11,447 nt of DNA from NCBI GenBank assembly GCA_038224615.1, contig JBBRFH010000101.1:1-11447 (forward strand), in the 5' to 3' direction. The notes beneath the pieces were generated by a model. That model was not told the DNA's origin and searched no databases. It worked only from the letters and a program-made list of their open reading frames with translations. The position numbers and the translations under genes were made by a program. Numbering within the stretch: position 1 is the stretch's first letter; each line of letters starts with the position of its first letter. The DNA is from JBBRFH01 sp038224615. GTDB lineage: Bacteria > Planctomycetota > Phycisphaerae > Tepidisphaerales > Tepidisphaeraceae. Of this stretch, positions 1 through 5,953 are shown piece after piece.

Positions 1-53
1 GCCTGATGCGTATCAGCATCAGCCCCGGCATCGCGTCTTCGGAGCAAGTCCGG

Positions 54-190
54 CCGCGAAGATGCGATGCGCGCGATGATCACCGCGACGGGACACAAAG
101 AAATGACCATTCTTCGCGTCTGCCTTCGCGCTCGTCGCATCTTCGCGGCTCGCACTGGCATTTGGGCGCGGGTTTCAGCCGGAAAGTACC
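54..190. repeat. TTCGCG-type palindromic intergenic repeat, copy 1
   Basis: The arms CCGCGAAGATGCGA (54-67) and TCGCATCTTCGCGG (135-148) are a perfect 14-bp inverted repeat, and further TTCGCG words lie between them. The same sequence with substitutions recurs at 5701-5848. The similarity continues past the hairpin, through the shared GCGGCTCGCA and GCGCGGGTTTCA words, to about position 185. It lies downstream of argJ and has no credible ORF. The short plus-strand reading frames over it are by-products of the repeat. Function is unknown; it looks like a dispersed chromosomal repeat. Confidence 0.8.
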
Positions 191-205
191 ACGCGCCGGC
201 TCGCG

Positions 206-227
206 CGACGCGGCTGTTTCCGCGTCG
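206..227 (-). terminator. GC-rich hairpin just downstream of argJ
   Basis: CGACGCGG (206-213) pairs perfectly with CCGCGTCG (220-227) around a 6-nt loop. On the minus strand the stem begins 15 nt after the argJ stop codon. There is no U-tract, so it is either a weak or factor-assisted terminator or simply a 3'-end stabilising stem. Confidence 0.35.
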
Positions 228-242
228 ACATTGGGCAGCGCC

Positions 243-1445
243 CTACGTGTGGTAATCCGCGTTGATCGTCACGTACTCGCGCGAAAAATCGCACGTCCAT
301 ATCGTCGCCTCGCCGTCGCCGAGGCCGCAGTGCAGGTCGGCGAGCACTTGCTTGTCCTTCAGGCGGTTGCTGACTGAGGCGGCGTCAAACGGAACGGGAG
401 TGCCGCGGCGGTAAACGATGGTGTCCTGCAGCGTGAGTTTAGCGCGATCGGGATTGAACTTCGCATCGCACATGCCGGCGGCGGAGACGATGCGGCCCCA
501 GTTGGGGTCGTTGCCGTGGATGGCGCACTTCACCAGCGCACTGTCGGCAATGGCGCGGGCGATTTTCTGCGCGTCTTTATCGCTGGCGGCGGCGCGGACG
601 CGAACGGTGAAGGTCTTGGTCGCACCTTCGCCGTCGGCGGCGATCTGCTGGGCGAGCGACTGCGACACCTCGTCGAGCGCGGCCAGGAATTTGGCGGCGC
701 TAGCCTTGTTGTTGACGACCGCGCCCGACGCGCCGCTAGCCATGAGGACGGCGGTGTCGTTGGTGCTCATGTGGTTGTCGATCGTCACGCAGTTGAAGCT
801 TTTCTCGACCGACGCGCCGAGGGTCGACCGCAAAACCTTCGACGGGACGGCGGCGTCGGTGAGCAGGTAGGCGAGCATGGTCGCCTGTTTCGGCACCGCC
901 ATGCGCGGGCCGATCATGCCGGCGCCTTTGCAGGTGCCGGTGAGCGTGACGGTCTTGCCGCCGATCTTCACACGGGCGCTGGCGAACTTGCGTCGGGTGT
1001 CGGTGGTGAGGATCGCGTCGGTGAACGCCAGCGCGTGCGACTCGGAATCCCCCAGGTCGGCGGCGGTGGCGCGGATGCCGGCGCAGATGGCGTCCATCGG
1101 TAGGAGGTGACCAATGATGCCCGTGCTGCTGGGGAGAAACAGGTCGGTGTCCACCTGCGTGAGCTGGGCGGCCAGGGCGCACATGCGACGCGCGTCGTCC
1201 ATGCCTTGCTGGCCAGTGCAGGCGTTGGCGTTGCCGCTGTTGAGCACGACGCCCTTGAGCACGCCGGCCTTGATGTGCTTGCGCCCGACCGCGATGGGCG
1301 CCGCGAAAACCTTGTTGGTCGTGAACGCGGCAGAGGCGGTGGCGAACTGCTCGGCGACGAGCAGGCCGACATCCTTGTTTCCCGACCGCTTAATCCCCGC
1401 CGCCACACCCGCGGCGAGAAAACCCTTGGCTGATAGCAGATGCAT
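243..1445 (-). CDS. argJ: Bifunctional ornithine acetyltransferase / N-acetylglutamate synthase (ArgJ)
   Basis: ArgJ moves the acetyl group from N-acetylornithine to glutamate in the cyclic arginine pathway, and many members also make N-acetylglutamate from acetyl-CoA; it acts in the cytoplasm. The 400-residue protein has the family hallmarks: an N-terminal KGFLAAGVAAGIK, SGNANACTG at 70-78, the oxyanion-hole Thr-Gly of SSTGIIG (T108, G109), KGAGMIGPRM (173-182), and the ATML motif whose Thr189 is the autocleavage site and nucleophile. The C-terminus ends in EYVTINADYHT, as ArgJ proteins do. The frame is open 48 codons further upstream, but the Met at 1445 is preferred because AAGGAG lies 9 nt before it and homologous sequence starts there. 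Bifunctionality cannot be judged from sequence alone. It is separated from mlaF by about 430 bp of repeats and so probably has its own promoter. Confidence 0.96.
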   Translation of the reverse strand: MHLLSAKGFLAAGVAAGIKRSGNKDVGLLVAEQFATASAAFTTNKVFAAPIAVGRKHIKAGVLKGVVLNSGNANACTGQQGMDDARRMCALAAQLTQVDTDLFLPSSTGIIGHLLPMDAICAGIRATAADLGDSESHALAFTDAILTTDTRRKFASARVKIGGKTVTLTGTCKGAGMIGPRMAVPKQATMLAYLLTDAAVPSKVLRSTLGASVEKSFNCVTIDNHMSTNDTAVLMASGASGAVVNNKASAAKFLAALDEVSQSLAQQIAADGEGATKTFTVRVRAAASDKDAQKIARAIADSALVKCAIHGNDPNWGRIVSAAGMCDAKFNPDRAKLTLQDTIVYRRGTPVPFDAASVSNRLKDKQVLADLHCGLGDGEATIWTCDFSREYVTINADYHT

Positions 1446-1454
1446 CTGGCGCGA

Positions 1455-1460
1455 CTCCTT
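1455..1460 (-). promoter_or_regulatory. Shine-Dalgarno site fixing the argJ start
   Basis: AAGGAG on the minus strand lies 9 nt upstream of the ATG at 1445. It is one of the few strong ribosome binding sites in the window. It favours this start over the upstream in-frame Met codons at 1469 and 1589. Confidence 0.75.
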
Positions 1461-1559
1461 CGTCCGCATCGCACCCCGCCGACCCACTGGCCGGCGCGAT
1501 CGGCGGACACCGAGCAGATTAACCAGAGCGCAAAAAAGTGGAAGCGACCCACGGTCCCT

Positions 1560-1674
1560 CCTCTTCCGGGCACTTCGAATTGAAAACAACGGGAACCGCA
1601 GATTACGCAGAGTAAATCAAAGACTGCGGAACGGACCTCTTAAAAATCTGCGAAATCTGCGAAATCTGCGGTTC
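1560..1674. repeat. CAGATT-type palindromic repeat, unit A of a 117-bp tandem pair
   Basis: A 31-nt leader (1560-1590) is followed by an inverted repeat: GAACCGCAGATT at 1593-1604, with its complement ending at 1674. The right side carries three AATCTGCG words in a row. The whole unit is repeated with divergence 117 bp downstream. Together with unit B and the TTCGCG element it fills the 430-bp gap between argJ and mlaF, in which I see no gene. Confidence 0.8.
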
Positions 1675-1676
1675 AT

Positions 1677-1782
1677 CCTCTTCCGGGCACTCTGAATTGG
1701 TAATACCGGGAACCACAGATTGCACAGATTCCACAGATTGGCATTTTCTGAATCTGTGTCATCTGTGCAATCTGTGGTTCCC
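1677..1782. repeat. CAGATT-type palindromic repeat, unit B, near-perfect long hairpin
   Basis: The leader at 1677-1707 matches that of unit A at about 25 of 31 positions. It is followed by a perfect 22-bp inverted repeat (1708-1729 against 1761-1782), which extends inward with CACAGATT/AATCTGTG to give a stem of about 30 bp around a short loop. Units A and B have different arms (GCAGATT against CACAGATT), so each kept its own pairing while the leader stayed alike. Confidence 0.85.
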
Positions 1783-1787
1783 TCTGC

Positions 1788-1860
1788 ATTGCTTCGCGTT
1801 TTCCTTCGCGCTGATCGCAACTTCGCGGCACGCATCCAGTTCTTAGCCGCGAAGAAGCGA
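1788..1860. repeat. TTCGCG-type repeat, rearranged copy
   Basis: It carries TTGCTTCGCG and CCTTCGCGCTGATCGC, then TCGCAACTTCGCGG (1815-1828) facing CCGCGAAGAAGCGA (1847-1860), a 12-of-14 inverted repeat. The order is the reverse of the other copies: the conserved CTTCGCGG and CCGCGAAG ends face inward. It may be the right half of one copy joined to the left half of another. It ends 15 bp from the mlaF stop codon. Confidence 0.65.
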
Positions 1861-1875
1861 TGAGCAAGGGCACGC

Positions 1876-2709
1876 TTACGGTGACGGCCGGCGGAGTTGG
1901 GCGAGCTCGGCGTCGCCGGCTTCGCCGCTGATGAACTGCTGGACGATCGGGTCGTCGCTCTGGCGGATCGTCGCCGGCGTGCCGTCGAAATGGATTTTCC
2001 CCTCGGCCAGCATGAGGATGCGGTCCGCCACCTTGAACGCCGAGTTCATGTCGTGGGTGACAACGATGCTGGTGATTTGCAGTTCATTCTTGAGCTTGAT
2101 GATCAGCTCGTTGATGACGTCGGAGCGGATCGGGTCCAGGCCAGTGGTGGGCTCGTCGTAGAGGATCACCTTCGGGGCCATCGCGATCGCCCGCGCCAGC
2201 GCCACGCGCTTGCGCTGTCCGCCGGAGAGTTCACCGGGCATCTTTTTGCCGGCATCGGGAAGGCCGACCATCGTCAGCTTCTGGTGGGCGATGTCGTAAA
2301 TCTGGTCGCGCGGGAACTTCGAGTGCTCGACGAGCGGGAACGCCACGTTTTCGATCACGTTCAGCGAATCGAACAGCGCCCCCATCTGGAAGAGAAACCC
2401 GAAGTTGGTGCGGTACGACATCAGCAGCCGCTCAGGCTTGTCGTCGATGCGGTGGCCTTCAAAGTAGACCTCGCCCTTGTCCGGGCGCAACAGGCCGACA
2501 ATGTGCTTGAGCAGCACGCTCTTGCCTGTGCCCGAAGGTCCGAGGATGACGATCGTTTTCCCCGCCTCGATCTCGATCGACACCCCGTTGAGCACGACGA
2601 GCTTGCCGAACCGCGTGTGGAGATTGCGGATTGAAATGATCGACGGGGCCTTGGGCCTTGAACCCTCGGCGTTGGGCGAAGACGAAATCGAAGCGGCGTG
2701 ATCGTTCAC
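1876..2709 (-). CDS. mlaF: ABC transporter ATPase of the MlaF (MCE-type lipid transport) family
   Basis: This is the cytoplasmic ATPase that would power an Mla-type phospholipid or lipid transporter together with the MlaE-like permease encoded just upstream. In the 277 residues are Walker A GPSGTGKS (57-64), the Q-loop within FLFQMGALFDSLNVIENVAF (Q108; the GALFDSLxVxENVAF wording is typical of MlaF), signature LSGGQ (161-165), Walker B VILYDE (181-186) and the switch His219 in VVTHD. The C-terminal FISGEAG resembles the MlaF tail. The start is GTG at 2709, 40 nt after the mlaE stop, with no clear Shine-Dalgarno. Residues 1-23 are low-complexity and lie outside the ABC fold. The two genes very probably share one transcript. 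No mlaD, mlaB or mlaC homologue is visible nearby. Confidence 0.93.
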   Translation of the reverse strand: MNDHAASISSSPNAEGSRPKAPSIISIRNLHTRFGKLVVLNGVSIEIEAGKTIVILGPSGTGKSVLLKHIVGLLRPDKGEVYFEGHRIDDKPERLLMSYRTNFGFLFQMGALFDSLNVIENVAFPLVEHSKFPRDQIYDIAHQKLTMVGLPDAGKKMPGELSGGQRKRVALARAIAMAPKVILYDEPTTGLDPIRSDVINELIIKLKNELQITSIVVTHDMNSAFKVADRILMLAEGKIHFDGTPATIRQSDDPIVQQFISGEAGDAELAQLRRPSP

Positions 2710-2748
2710 AGCATTTCACCAAGGCCTAAGGCCCAAACCCCAAGGCCC
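2646..2748 (-). repeat. GGCCTT inverted repeat spanning the mlaF start codon
   Basis: GGGCCTTGGG (2646-2655, inside mlaF codons 19-22) and CCCAAGGCCC (2739-2748, in the mlaE-mlaF gap) are a perfect 10-bp inverted repeat. Two further GGCCTT-type words lie between 2721 and 2734, and another at 2656-2660. In the mRNA the arms could pair and place the GTG start in a loop of about 80 nt. It could equally be a small low-complexity repeat that expanded here. Confidence 0.5.
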
Positions 2749-2749
2749 A

Positions 2750-3583
2750 TCACCCGAACAGGCTCCGCATCCCATAGATCGCCACGTACAAGTCCTGCAG
2801 CATCTTGGCGAGGACGAAGTTGAGGACCATGATCGCGACGAAGCTGGAGACAAAGCTCTCCGTACACGCCCTGCCGACACCGGACGCGCCGGCACCGCAG
2901 GTGAAGCCCTTGTAGCACGCGATGAGCCCGATCGCCCCGCCGAACCAGAAGCTCTTGAAGATTCCTTCCATGATCTGCCACGAGTCGATGGCCTGGTTGG
3001 AGTAATGCCAGTAAGGCGTGCTGGGAACGCCGAACTGCAGCACCGCGATGAAGTACCCGCCCAGCACGCCGAGCACGTCGGAGTAGATGGTCAGGATCGG
3101 CGAAAGCAGTAGGCAGGCAATCAGTCGCGGGACGACGAGGTAGCGGATCGGGTCCGAGCCCATGACGCGCAGCGCGTCGAGTTGCTCGGTGACGTTCATC
3201 GTCCCCAGTTCCGCCGTCAGTGCCCCGCCGATGCGCCCCGCGAGCATGACGGCGGCGAGCACGGGGCCGATCTGCTTGACCACGCTGAGGTTGATGATCG
3301 AGCCCATGCGCTCTTCCTGCCCGAGCGCCTTGAACTGGTTGTAGCTCTCGATCGCCATCACCATGCCAATGAACGCGCCGGTGACGGCGATGACCGGAAC
3401 GCTTTTGACGCCGACGTCGTACATCTGCGGCAGCACCAGCTTCCAGGTGCGCCAGCGGAAAAACGTCTGAAACATCCACCGGATGGTCTGCGCGGCAAAG
3501 ACGGAGAAGTCCCCGAACACGGCGAGCGTGTTGTTGGTGCTTCGGCCGACCGTCTCGATGAACTGCGCGGGCATGCCCGGCAT
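2750..3583 (-). CDS. mlaE: MlaE-family permease of an MCE-type lipid ABC transporter
   Basis: This is the integral inner-membrane subunit that pairs with MlaF and an MCE-domain protein to move lipids between membranes. The 277 residues show the family's hydrophobic segments, for example VPVIAVTGAFIGMVMAIE (62-79), IGPVLAAVMLAGRIGGAL (105-122), a segment around 149-185 and FVAIMVLNFVLAKML (248-262). The diagnostic ELGTMNVTEQLDALRVMG (125-142) is followed by DPIRYLVVPRLIA, and CYKGFTCGAGASGVGRACTESFV (223-245, interrupted here by no gaps) matches the conserved C-terminal loop. The frame is open to 3766, but the sequence before MPGMPAQF is not homologous-looking. ATG at 3583, 3574 or 3598 are all possible, and none has a strong ribosome site. 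It is 245 bp downstream of infC on the same strand. Confidence 0.9.
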   Translation of the reverse strand: MPGMPAQFIETVGRSTNNTLAVFGDFSVFAAQTIRWMFQTFFRWRTWKLVLPQMYDVGVKSVPVIAVTGAFIGMVMAIESYNQFKALGQEERMGSIINLSVVKQIGPVLAAVMLAGRIGGALTAELGTMNVTEQLDALRVMGSDPIRYLVVPRLIACLLLSPILTIYSDVLGVLGGYFIAVLQFGVPSTPYWHYSNQAIDSWQIMEGIFKSFWFGGAIGLIACYKGFTCGAGASGVGRACTESFVSSFVAIMVLNFVLAKMLQDLYVAIYGMRSLFG

Positions 3584-3730
3584 CTTAGAGCAGAACATGC
3601 GAACCGCGAAGGGGCAAGCAACTGCCCATTGCCGCACACCAAAACGGACGTCGCTTGCGCCTTCGCAGCAAGTTCCAGACTTTTTCCAAAAAGTTGGCGC
3701 ACCGAGCAGACCCCGCACTGCCAGTTCGCC

Positions 3731-3744
3731 CGCGCGTACGCGCG
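3731..3744. other. Perfect 14-bp palindrome in the infC-mlaE gap
   Basis: CGCGCGTACGCGCG is self-complementary. It lies in the 245-bp spacer between infC and mlaE, 148 bp upstream of the chosen mlaE start. No gene or clear promoter is visible in the spacer. In GC-rich DNA it may be chance; a protein binding site is possible but unsupported. Confidence 0.3.
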
Positions 3745-3828
3745 AGCGAGTTGTATGCGCGCACACGCGATTGCCCTGCGGGCGATTCGGGGATGGACGG
3801 GCGTGGGCGAGGCGGTCGACCGGATTGA

Positions 3829-4494
3829 TTAAGTCGACGACCCGACCGGCTGCGGGCGCGGCGCGGCATGCACCGGACGTTGCAGGTTAAGACCTTGACC
3901 GCTCGACGACGGCCGCGGCGCGAAGCCGCCGGTCGTGGGGGCCTTGGGGGGCGTCGGGATCGGCTCGCCGGGCTTGACGACCTTGTGGTCCGGCTGAAGG
4001 ACCATCGTCATCCGCTTGCCTTCCATCTTGGCTGGCCGCTCGACCTTGCTCACCAGGAAGAGCCATTCGCGAATCTTGACGAAGATGTTGTAGCCCAGGT
4101 CTGTGTGGGCGAGTTCACGGCCCTTGAACTGGAGCGTGAACTGCACCTTGTTGCCCTCGGCGAGGAACATACGGGCGTGGTTGACCTTGATCTCCAGATC
4201 GTGATCGCCGATGCGGACGGTGCGCAGCTTCAGTTCCTTGAGTTGGCCGCCCTTGCTGTGCGAGTGCGACTTCTGCTCTTTCTTCTGCTGCTGATACTTC
4301 CACTTGCCGAAATCGAGGATCTTGCACACCGGCGGGCGGGCGTTGGGCGCGACCTCTACAAGGTCGAGCCCGGCCTCACGCGCCAGGCGGAGCGCTTCAG
4401 CGGTTGGCACGATGCCGAGCTGGTCTTCTTTTTCGTTGATCAGGCGAACCGGCGAAATGCGGATGCGTTCGTTGTAGCGAAAGTCGGTAGCGAT
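3829..4494 (-). CDS. infC: Translation initiation factor IF-3, probable AUC start, with Pro-rich C-terminal tail
   Basis: IF-3 binds the 30S subunit and checks start codon and initiator tRNA pairing. The N-domain begins ATDFRYNERIRISPVRLI and runs to about residue 77 (including ARPPVCKILDFGKWKYQQQ, 52-70). After a charged linker the C-domain spans about 83-168 (KELKLRTVRIGDHDLEIKV, then FLAEGNKVQFTLQFKGRE). The family normally starts Met-Ala/Ser just before DFRYNERIR; here that codon is ATC at 4494, with GGAG 8 nt upstream, so a 221-residue product from a rare AUC start is the best reading. The nearest in-frame ATG (4617) would add 41 unrelated residues. Residues 171-221 are an extra Pro/Ser/Gly-rich tail, beyond the usual length of about 180. 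rpmI and rplT do not follow it. Confidence 0.93.
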   Translation of the reverse strand: MATDFRYNERIRISPVRLINEKEDQLGIVPTAEALRLAREAGLDLVEVAPNARPPVCKILDFGKWKYQQQKKEQKSHSHSKGGQLKELKLRTVRIGDHDLEIKVNHARMFLAEGNKVQFTLQFKGRELAHTDLGYNIFVKIREWLFLVSKVERPAKMEGKRMTMVLQPDHKVVKPGEPIPTPPKAPTTGGFAPRPSSSGQGLNLQRPVHAAPRPQPVGSST

Positions 4495-4502
4495 GGCTGG
4501 AA

Positions 4503-4506
4503 CTCC
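4503..4506 (-). promoter_or_regulatory. Shine-Dalgarno GGAG deciding the infC AUC start
   Basis: On the minus strand TTTTTTGGAG lies 8 nt before ATC at 4494, the codon directly preceding the conserved GCT ACC GAC TTT CGC start of IF-3. Non-canonical AUU, AUA, AUC or CUG starts in infC are an established autoregulatory device in bacteria. Confidence 0.7.
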
Positions 4507-4842
4507 AAAAAACCAAGACTCCGGGGCATGCAGCAGCTCGCCCGTTTGTCCTCTAATCACGATCCGTCGGCGAAGAAACGCAAAACGGATTTCCCAACGA
4601 TAGCACCACCCCGGCACACCCGGGGCAGTTTCCTATCGAATTCTCGGCATTTTGCGGTTCTGGCGCTCAATACGCAAGTGAATTTTGTGTTCATTTGAGC
4701 GCATTGGGTTGCATTCCCCCCGCTACAGGCTTCCCCTATGCCATCCCCCCTGGGGTCAAATCGGGCTCTGCAGGGGCTGGCGTCGAAGCGTCCCAGCACG
4801 CGTAATTTGATCGCTCTGGTGCTTCATGCGATCCTTCCCGAC
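4507..4842. promoter_or_regulatory. Divergent intergenic region between infC and the UPF0145 pair
   Basis: This region of about 336 bp should hold the promoters of both transcription units. I see no convincing -35/-10 pair. The most AT-rich stretch is at 4670-4700, within a nested inverted repeat: GCGCTCAA (4663-4670) with TTGAGCGC (4695-4702), and inside it TGAA (4679-4682) with TTCA (4690-4693). A separate GC stem, CCCCGG (4609-4614) with CCGGGG (4620-4625), lies in the likely infC leader. Either could be an operator or leader structure. In-frame upstream extensions of infC (to 4617) and of the UPF0145 gene (to 4738) reach into this region and are thought not to be translated. Confidence 0.45.
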
Positions 4843-5181
4843 ATGACCTTGGTTACCACCGAGACGATCCCTGGACAGGAAATCCTGGCCGTTCATGGAA
4901 TTGTCGAGGGAAATAGCGTGCGGATGCGCCATGTGGGCAAGGACGTCGCCCAGAGCTTCAAGAACCTGCTGGGCGGCGACCTGGCGGCCCATGCGGAAAT
5001 GCTGGCGGCGGCGCGGAAGGAGGCGGTGGAGCGATTGACGCAGCAGGCGACCGCGCTGGGCGGCAACGCCGTGGTCAACGTCCGCTTCGCGACGACCGCC
5101 ATCACCGCGAGCGTCGCCGAGGTGTTCGTCTACGGGACCGCCGTCACGGTTCGGCCGTTCGGGACGCCGGGGGTGGGCTGA
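4843..5181 (+). CDS. UPF0145 / YbjQ-like protein (heavy-metal-binding domain PF01906 family)
   Basis: This small cytoplasmic protein belongs to a widespread family of unknown function whose members form ring-like oligomers; the 'heavy-metal-binding' name is historical. The 112 residues follow the YbjQ pattern: VTTETIPGQEI at the N-terminus, a turn-rich stretch with KDVAQSFKNLLGGDLAAHAEM, a helix AARKEAVERLTQQATALGGNAVVNVRF (56-82 region), and a final strand AEVFVYGTAV. ATG at 4843 matches the family N-terminus; the frame is open to 4738, but those 35 codons do not resemble the family. No strong Shine-Dalgarno is seen. The second gene starts 1 nt after its stop, so they are co-transcribed. Confidence 0.85.
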   Translation: MTLVTTETIPGQEILAVHGIVEGNSVRMRHVGKDVAQSFKNLLGGDLAAHAEMLAAARKEAVERLTQQATALGGNAVVNVRFATTAITASVAEVFVYGTAVTVRPFGTPGVG

Positions 5182-5182
5182 T

Positions 5183-5650
5183 TTGATCCTCGCCTGGCTT
5201 ATCTTCGCGATCGTGTTTGCCGTCGGGCTTGCCGCATGGTGGGCCGGTTCGTACGACGCGCGGTGGCGCGCCCGGTATGAACAGGAACTCGCGGCGAGAG
5301 AGGAATTGCTCGCGGGCATGATCGCCGACAGCAGCGGGCTGTTTCGGGAGCAGTGCGAGGAACGGATCGTGCCTGGCATCGTCGTCGGAGAAAGCGCGCT
5401 GTCGGCGCGCTACTTCGGCAACCTGCTCCCCGATCGCACGCACGCATCCCCCGGCACGCGCTACACGCTGCTGAGCCAGCTCGCGCGGCGCGAGGCCGTC
5501 ATCCGCATGCTCGAAGCCGCCAGGCGCGCCGGCTACAACGCCGTCTGCGACGTCAAGATCGAAGCCGCCGACATGGGTTCCGCCATCAACGCCAACCAAC
5601 GCGCCATGGTCCTCATCACCGCAATCGGAACCGCGTACCGGCTTCGGTGA
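5183..5650 (+). CDS. Membrane-anchored YbjQ-like paralogue (putative)
   Basis: The 155-residue protein starts at TTG (5183), 1 nt after the preceding stop, with the G-rich GGGGGTGGG just upstream. Residues 1-22 (ILAWLIFAIVFAVGLAAWWAG) are an uncleaved-looking membrane anchor. Residues 24-46 are a charged, probably helical stalk. From about 65 onward VVGESALSARYFGNLLPD, a helix LLSQLARREAVIRMLEAARRAGYNAVCDVKIEAADM and a terminal strand AMVLITAIGTAYRL repeat the order of elements in the UPF0145 fold of its neighbour (helix, G-x-NAV, strand, GTA). The pairing suggests a soluble and a tethered subunit of one complex; this is inference. The assignment to PF01906 rests on pattern, not on a search. 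Confidence 0.7.
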   Translation: MILAWLIFAIVFAVGLAAWWAGSYDARWRARYEQELAAREELLAGMIADSSGLFREQCEERIVPGIVVGESALSARYFGNLLPDRTHASPGTRYTLLSQLARREAVIRMLEAARRAGYNAVCDVKIEAADMGSAINANQRAMVLITAIGTAYRLR

Positions 5651-5700
5651 AGTGTGCCGAGTGTTTGTCAGCCCCCCGCGTTGCGTCTAGAAAACTTTAC

Positions 5701-5848
5701 GAGCCGCGACGCTGCGAAGAGCGCGATGATTAACGCGAAGGGAAACATAAAAAATCCGCATTCTTCGCGTCTGCCTTCGCGCCCTTCGCCTCTTCGCGGC
5801 TCGCATTGAATTTTCGAGCGCGGGTTTCACACCGGAAACGAATGCGAA
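5701..5848. repeat. TTCGCG-type palindromic intergenic repeat, copy 2
   Basis: GAGCCGCGA (5701-5709) pairs with TCGCGGCTC (5794-5802); the rest of the stem is imperfect. From GCGCGATGAT through TTCTTCGCGTCTGCCTTCGCGC to the GCGCGGGTTTCA word it aligns with 54-190, including 40-45 bp beyond the hairpin. This indicates a mobile or amplified unit of about 145 bp rather than chance palindromes. Confidence 0.8.
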
Positions 5849-5919
5849 TCGCGCCCTCGTGTTGGACGCGTTCCTCACGGGGGTGCCGTAGCGCAGATAC
5901 GGGGAGCACGATTGACCTC

Positions 5920-5933
5920 GCTGCTGAAGCAGC
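5920..5933 (-). terminator. Small hairpin after the M42 peptidase gene
   Basis: GCTGC-TGAA-GCAGC is a 5-bp stem with a tetraloop, starting 20 nt downstream of the peptidase stop on the minus strand. It has no U-tract and is only weakly terminator-like. Confidence 0.2.
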
Positions 5934-5953
5934 AAGGCCTCGGAGCGGATCGC

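Larger units (their letters stand above)
5651..5953. other. Convergent intergenic spacer, repeat-filled
   Basis: This 303-bp spacer lies between the plus-strand UPF0145 pair and the minus-strand M42 peptidase, both reading into it. It contains the TTCGCG repeat (5701-5848) and two small hairpins, CCGTA/TACGG at 5886-5902 and GCTGC/GCAGC at 5920-5933. The second lies 20 nt past the peptidase stop codon. No gene is supported. Confidence 0.6.

Noticed and set aside
516..1103. Plus-strand open frame of 195 codons opposite argJ, and others nearby
   Set aside because: Mirror of argJ codon bias; composition is Gly/Ala/Arg/Asp-rich and non-protein-like, with no ribosome site.
1591..1782. Repeated CAGATT words considered as a CRISPR array
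   Set aside because: Only two units, long palindromes, no uniform repeat-spacer pattern and no cas genes.
1617..1873. Two minus-strand frames giving 'NLWNLCNLWF'-type peptides
   Set aside because: They are translations of the CAGATT repeats; such peptides recur wherever the repeat occurs.
2706..3479. Minus-strand frame of 257 codons overlapping mlaE
   Set aside because: Alternative frame of the mlaE gene; Arg/His-rich with no domain.
4495..4617. In-frame ATG extension of infC by 41 residues
   Set aside because: The extension has no resemblance to IF-3, whereas a Shine-Dalgarno and the family N-terminus coincide at ATC 4494.
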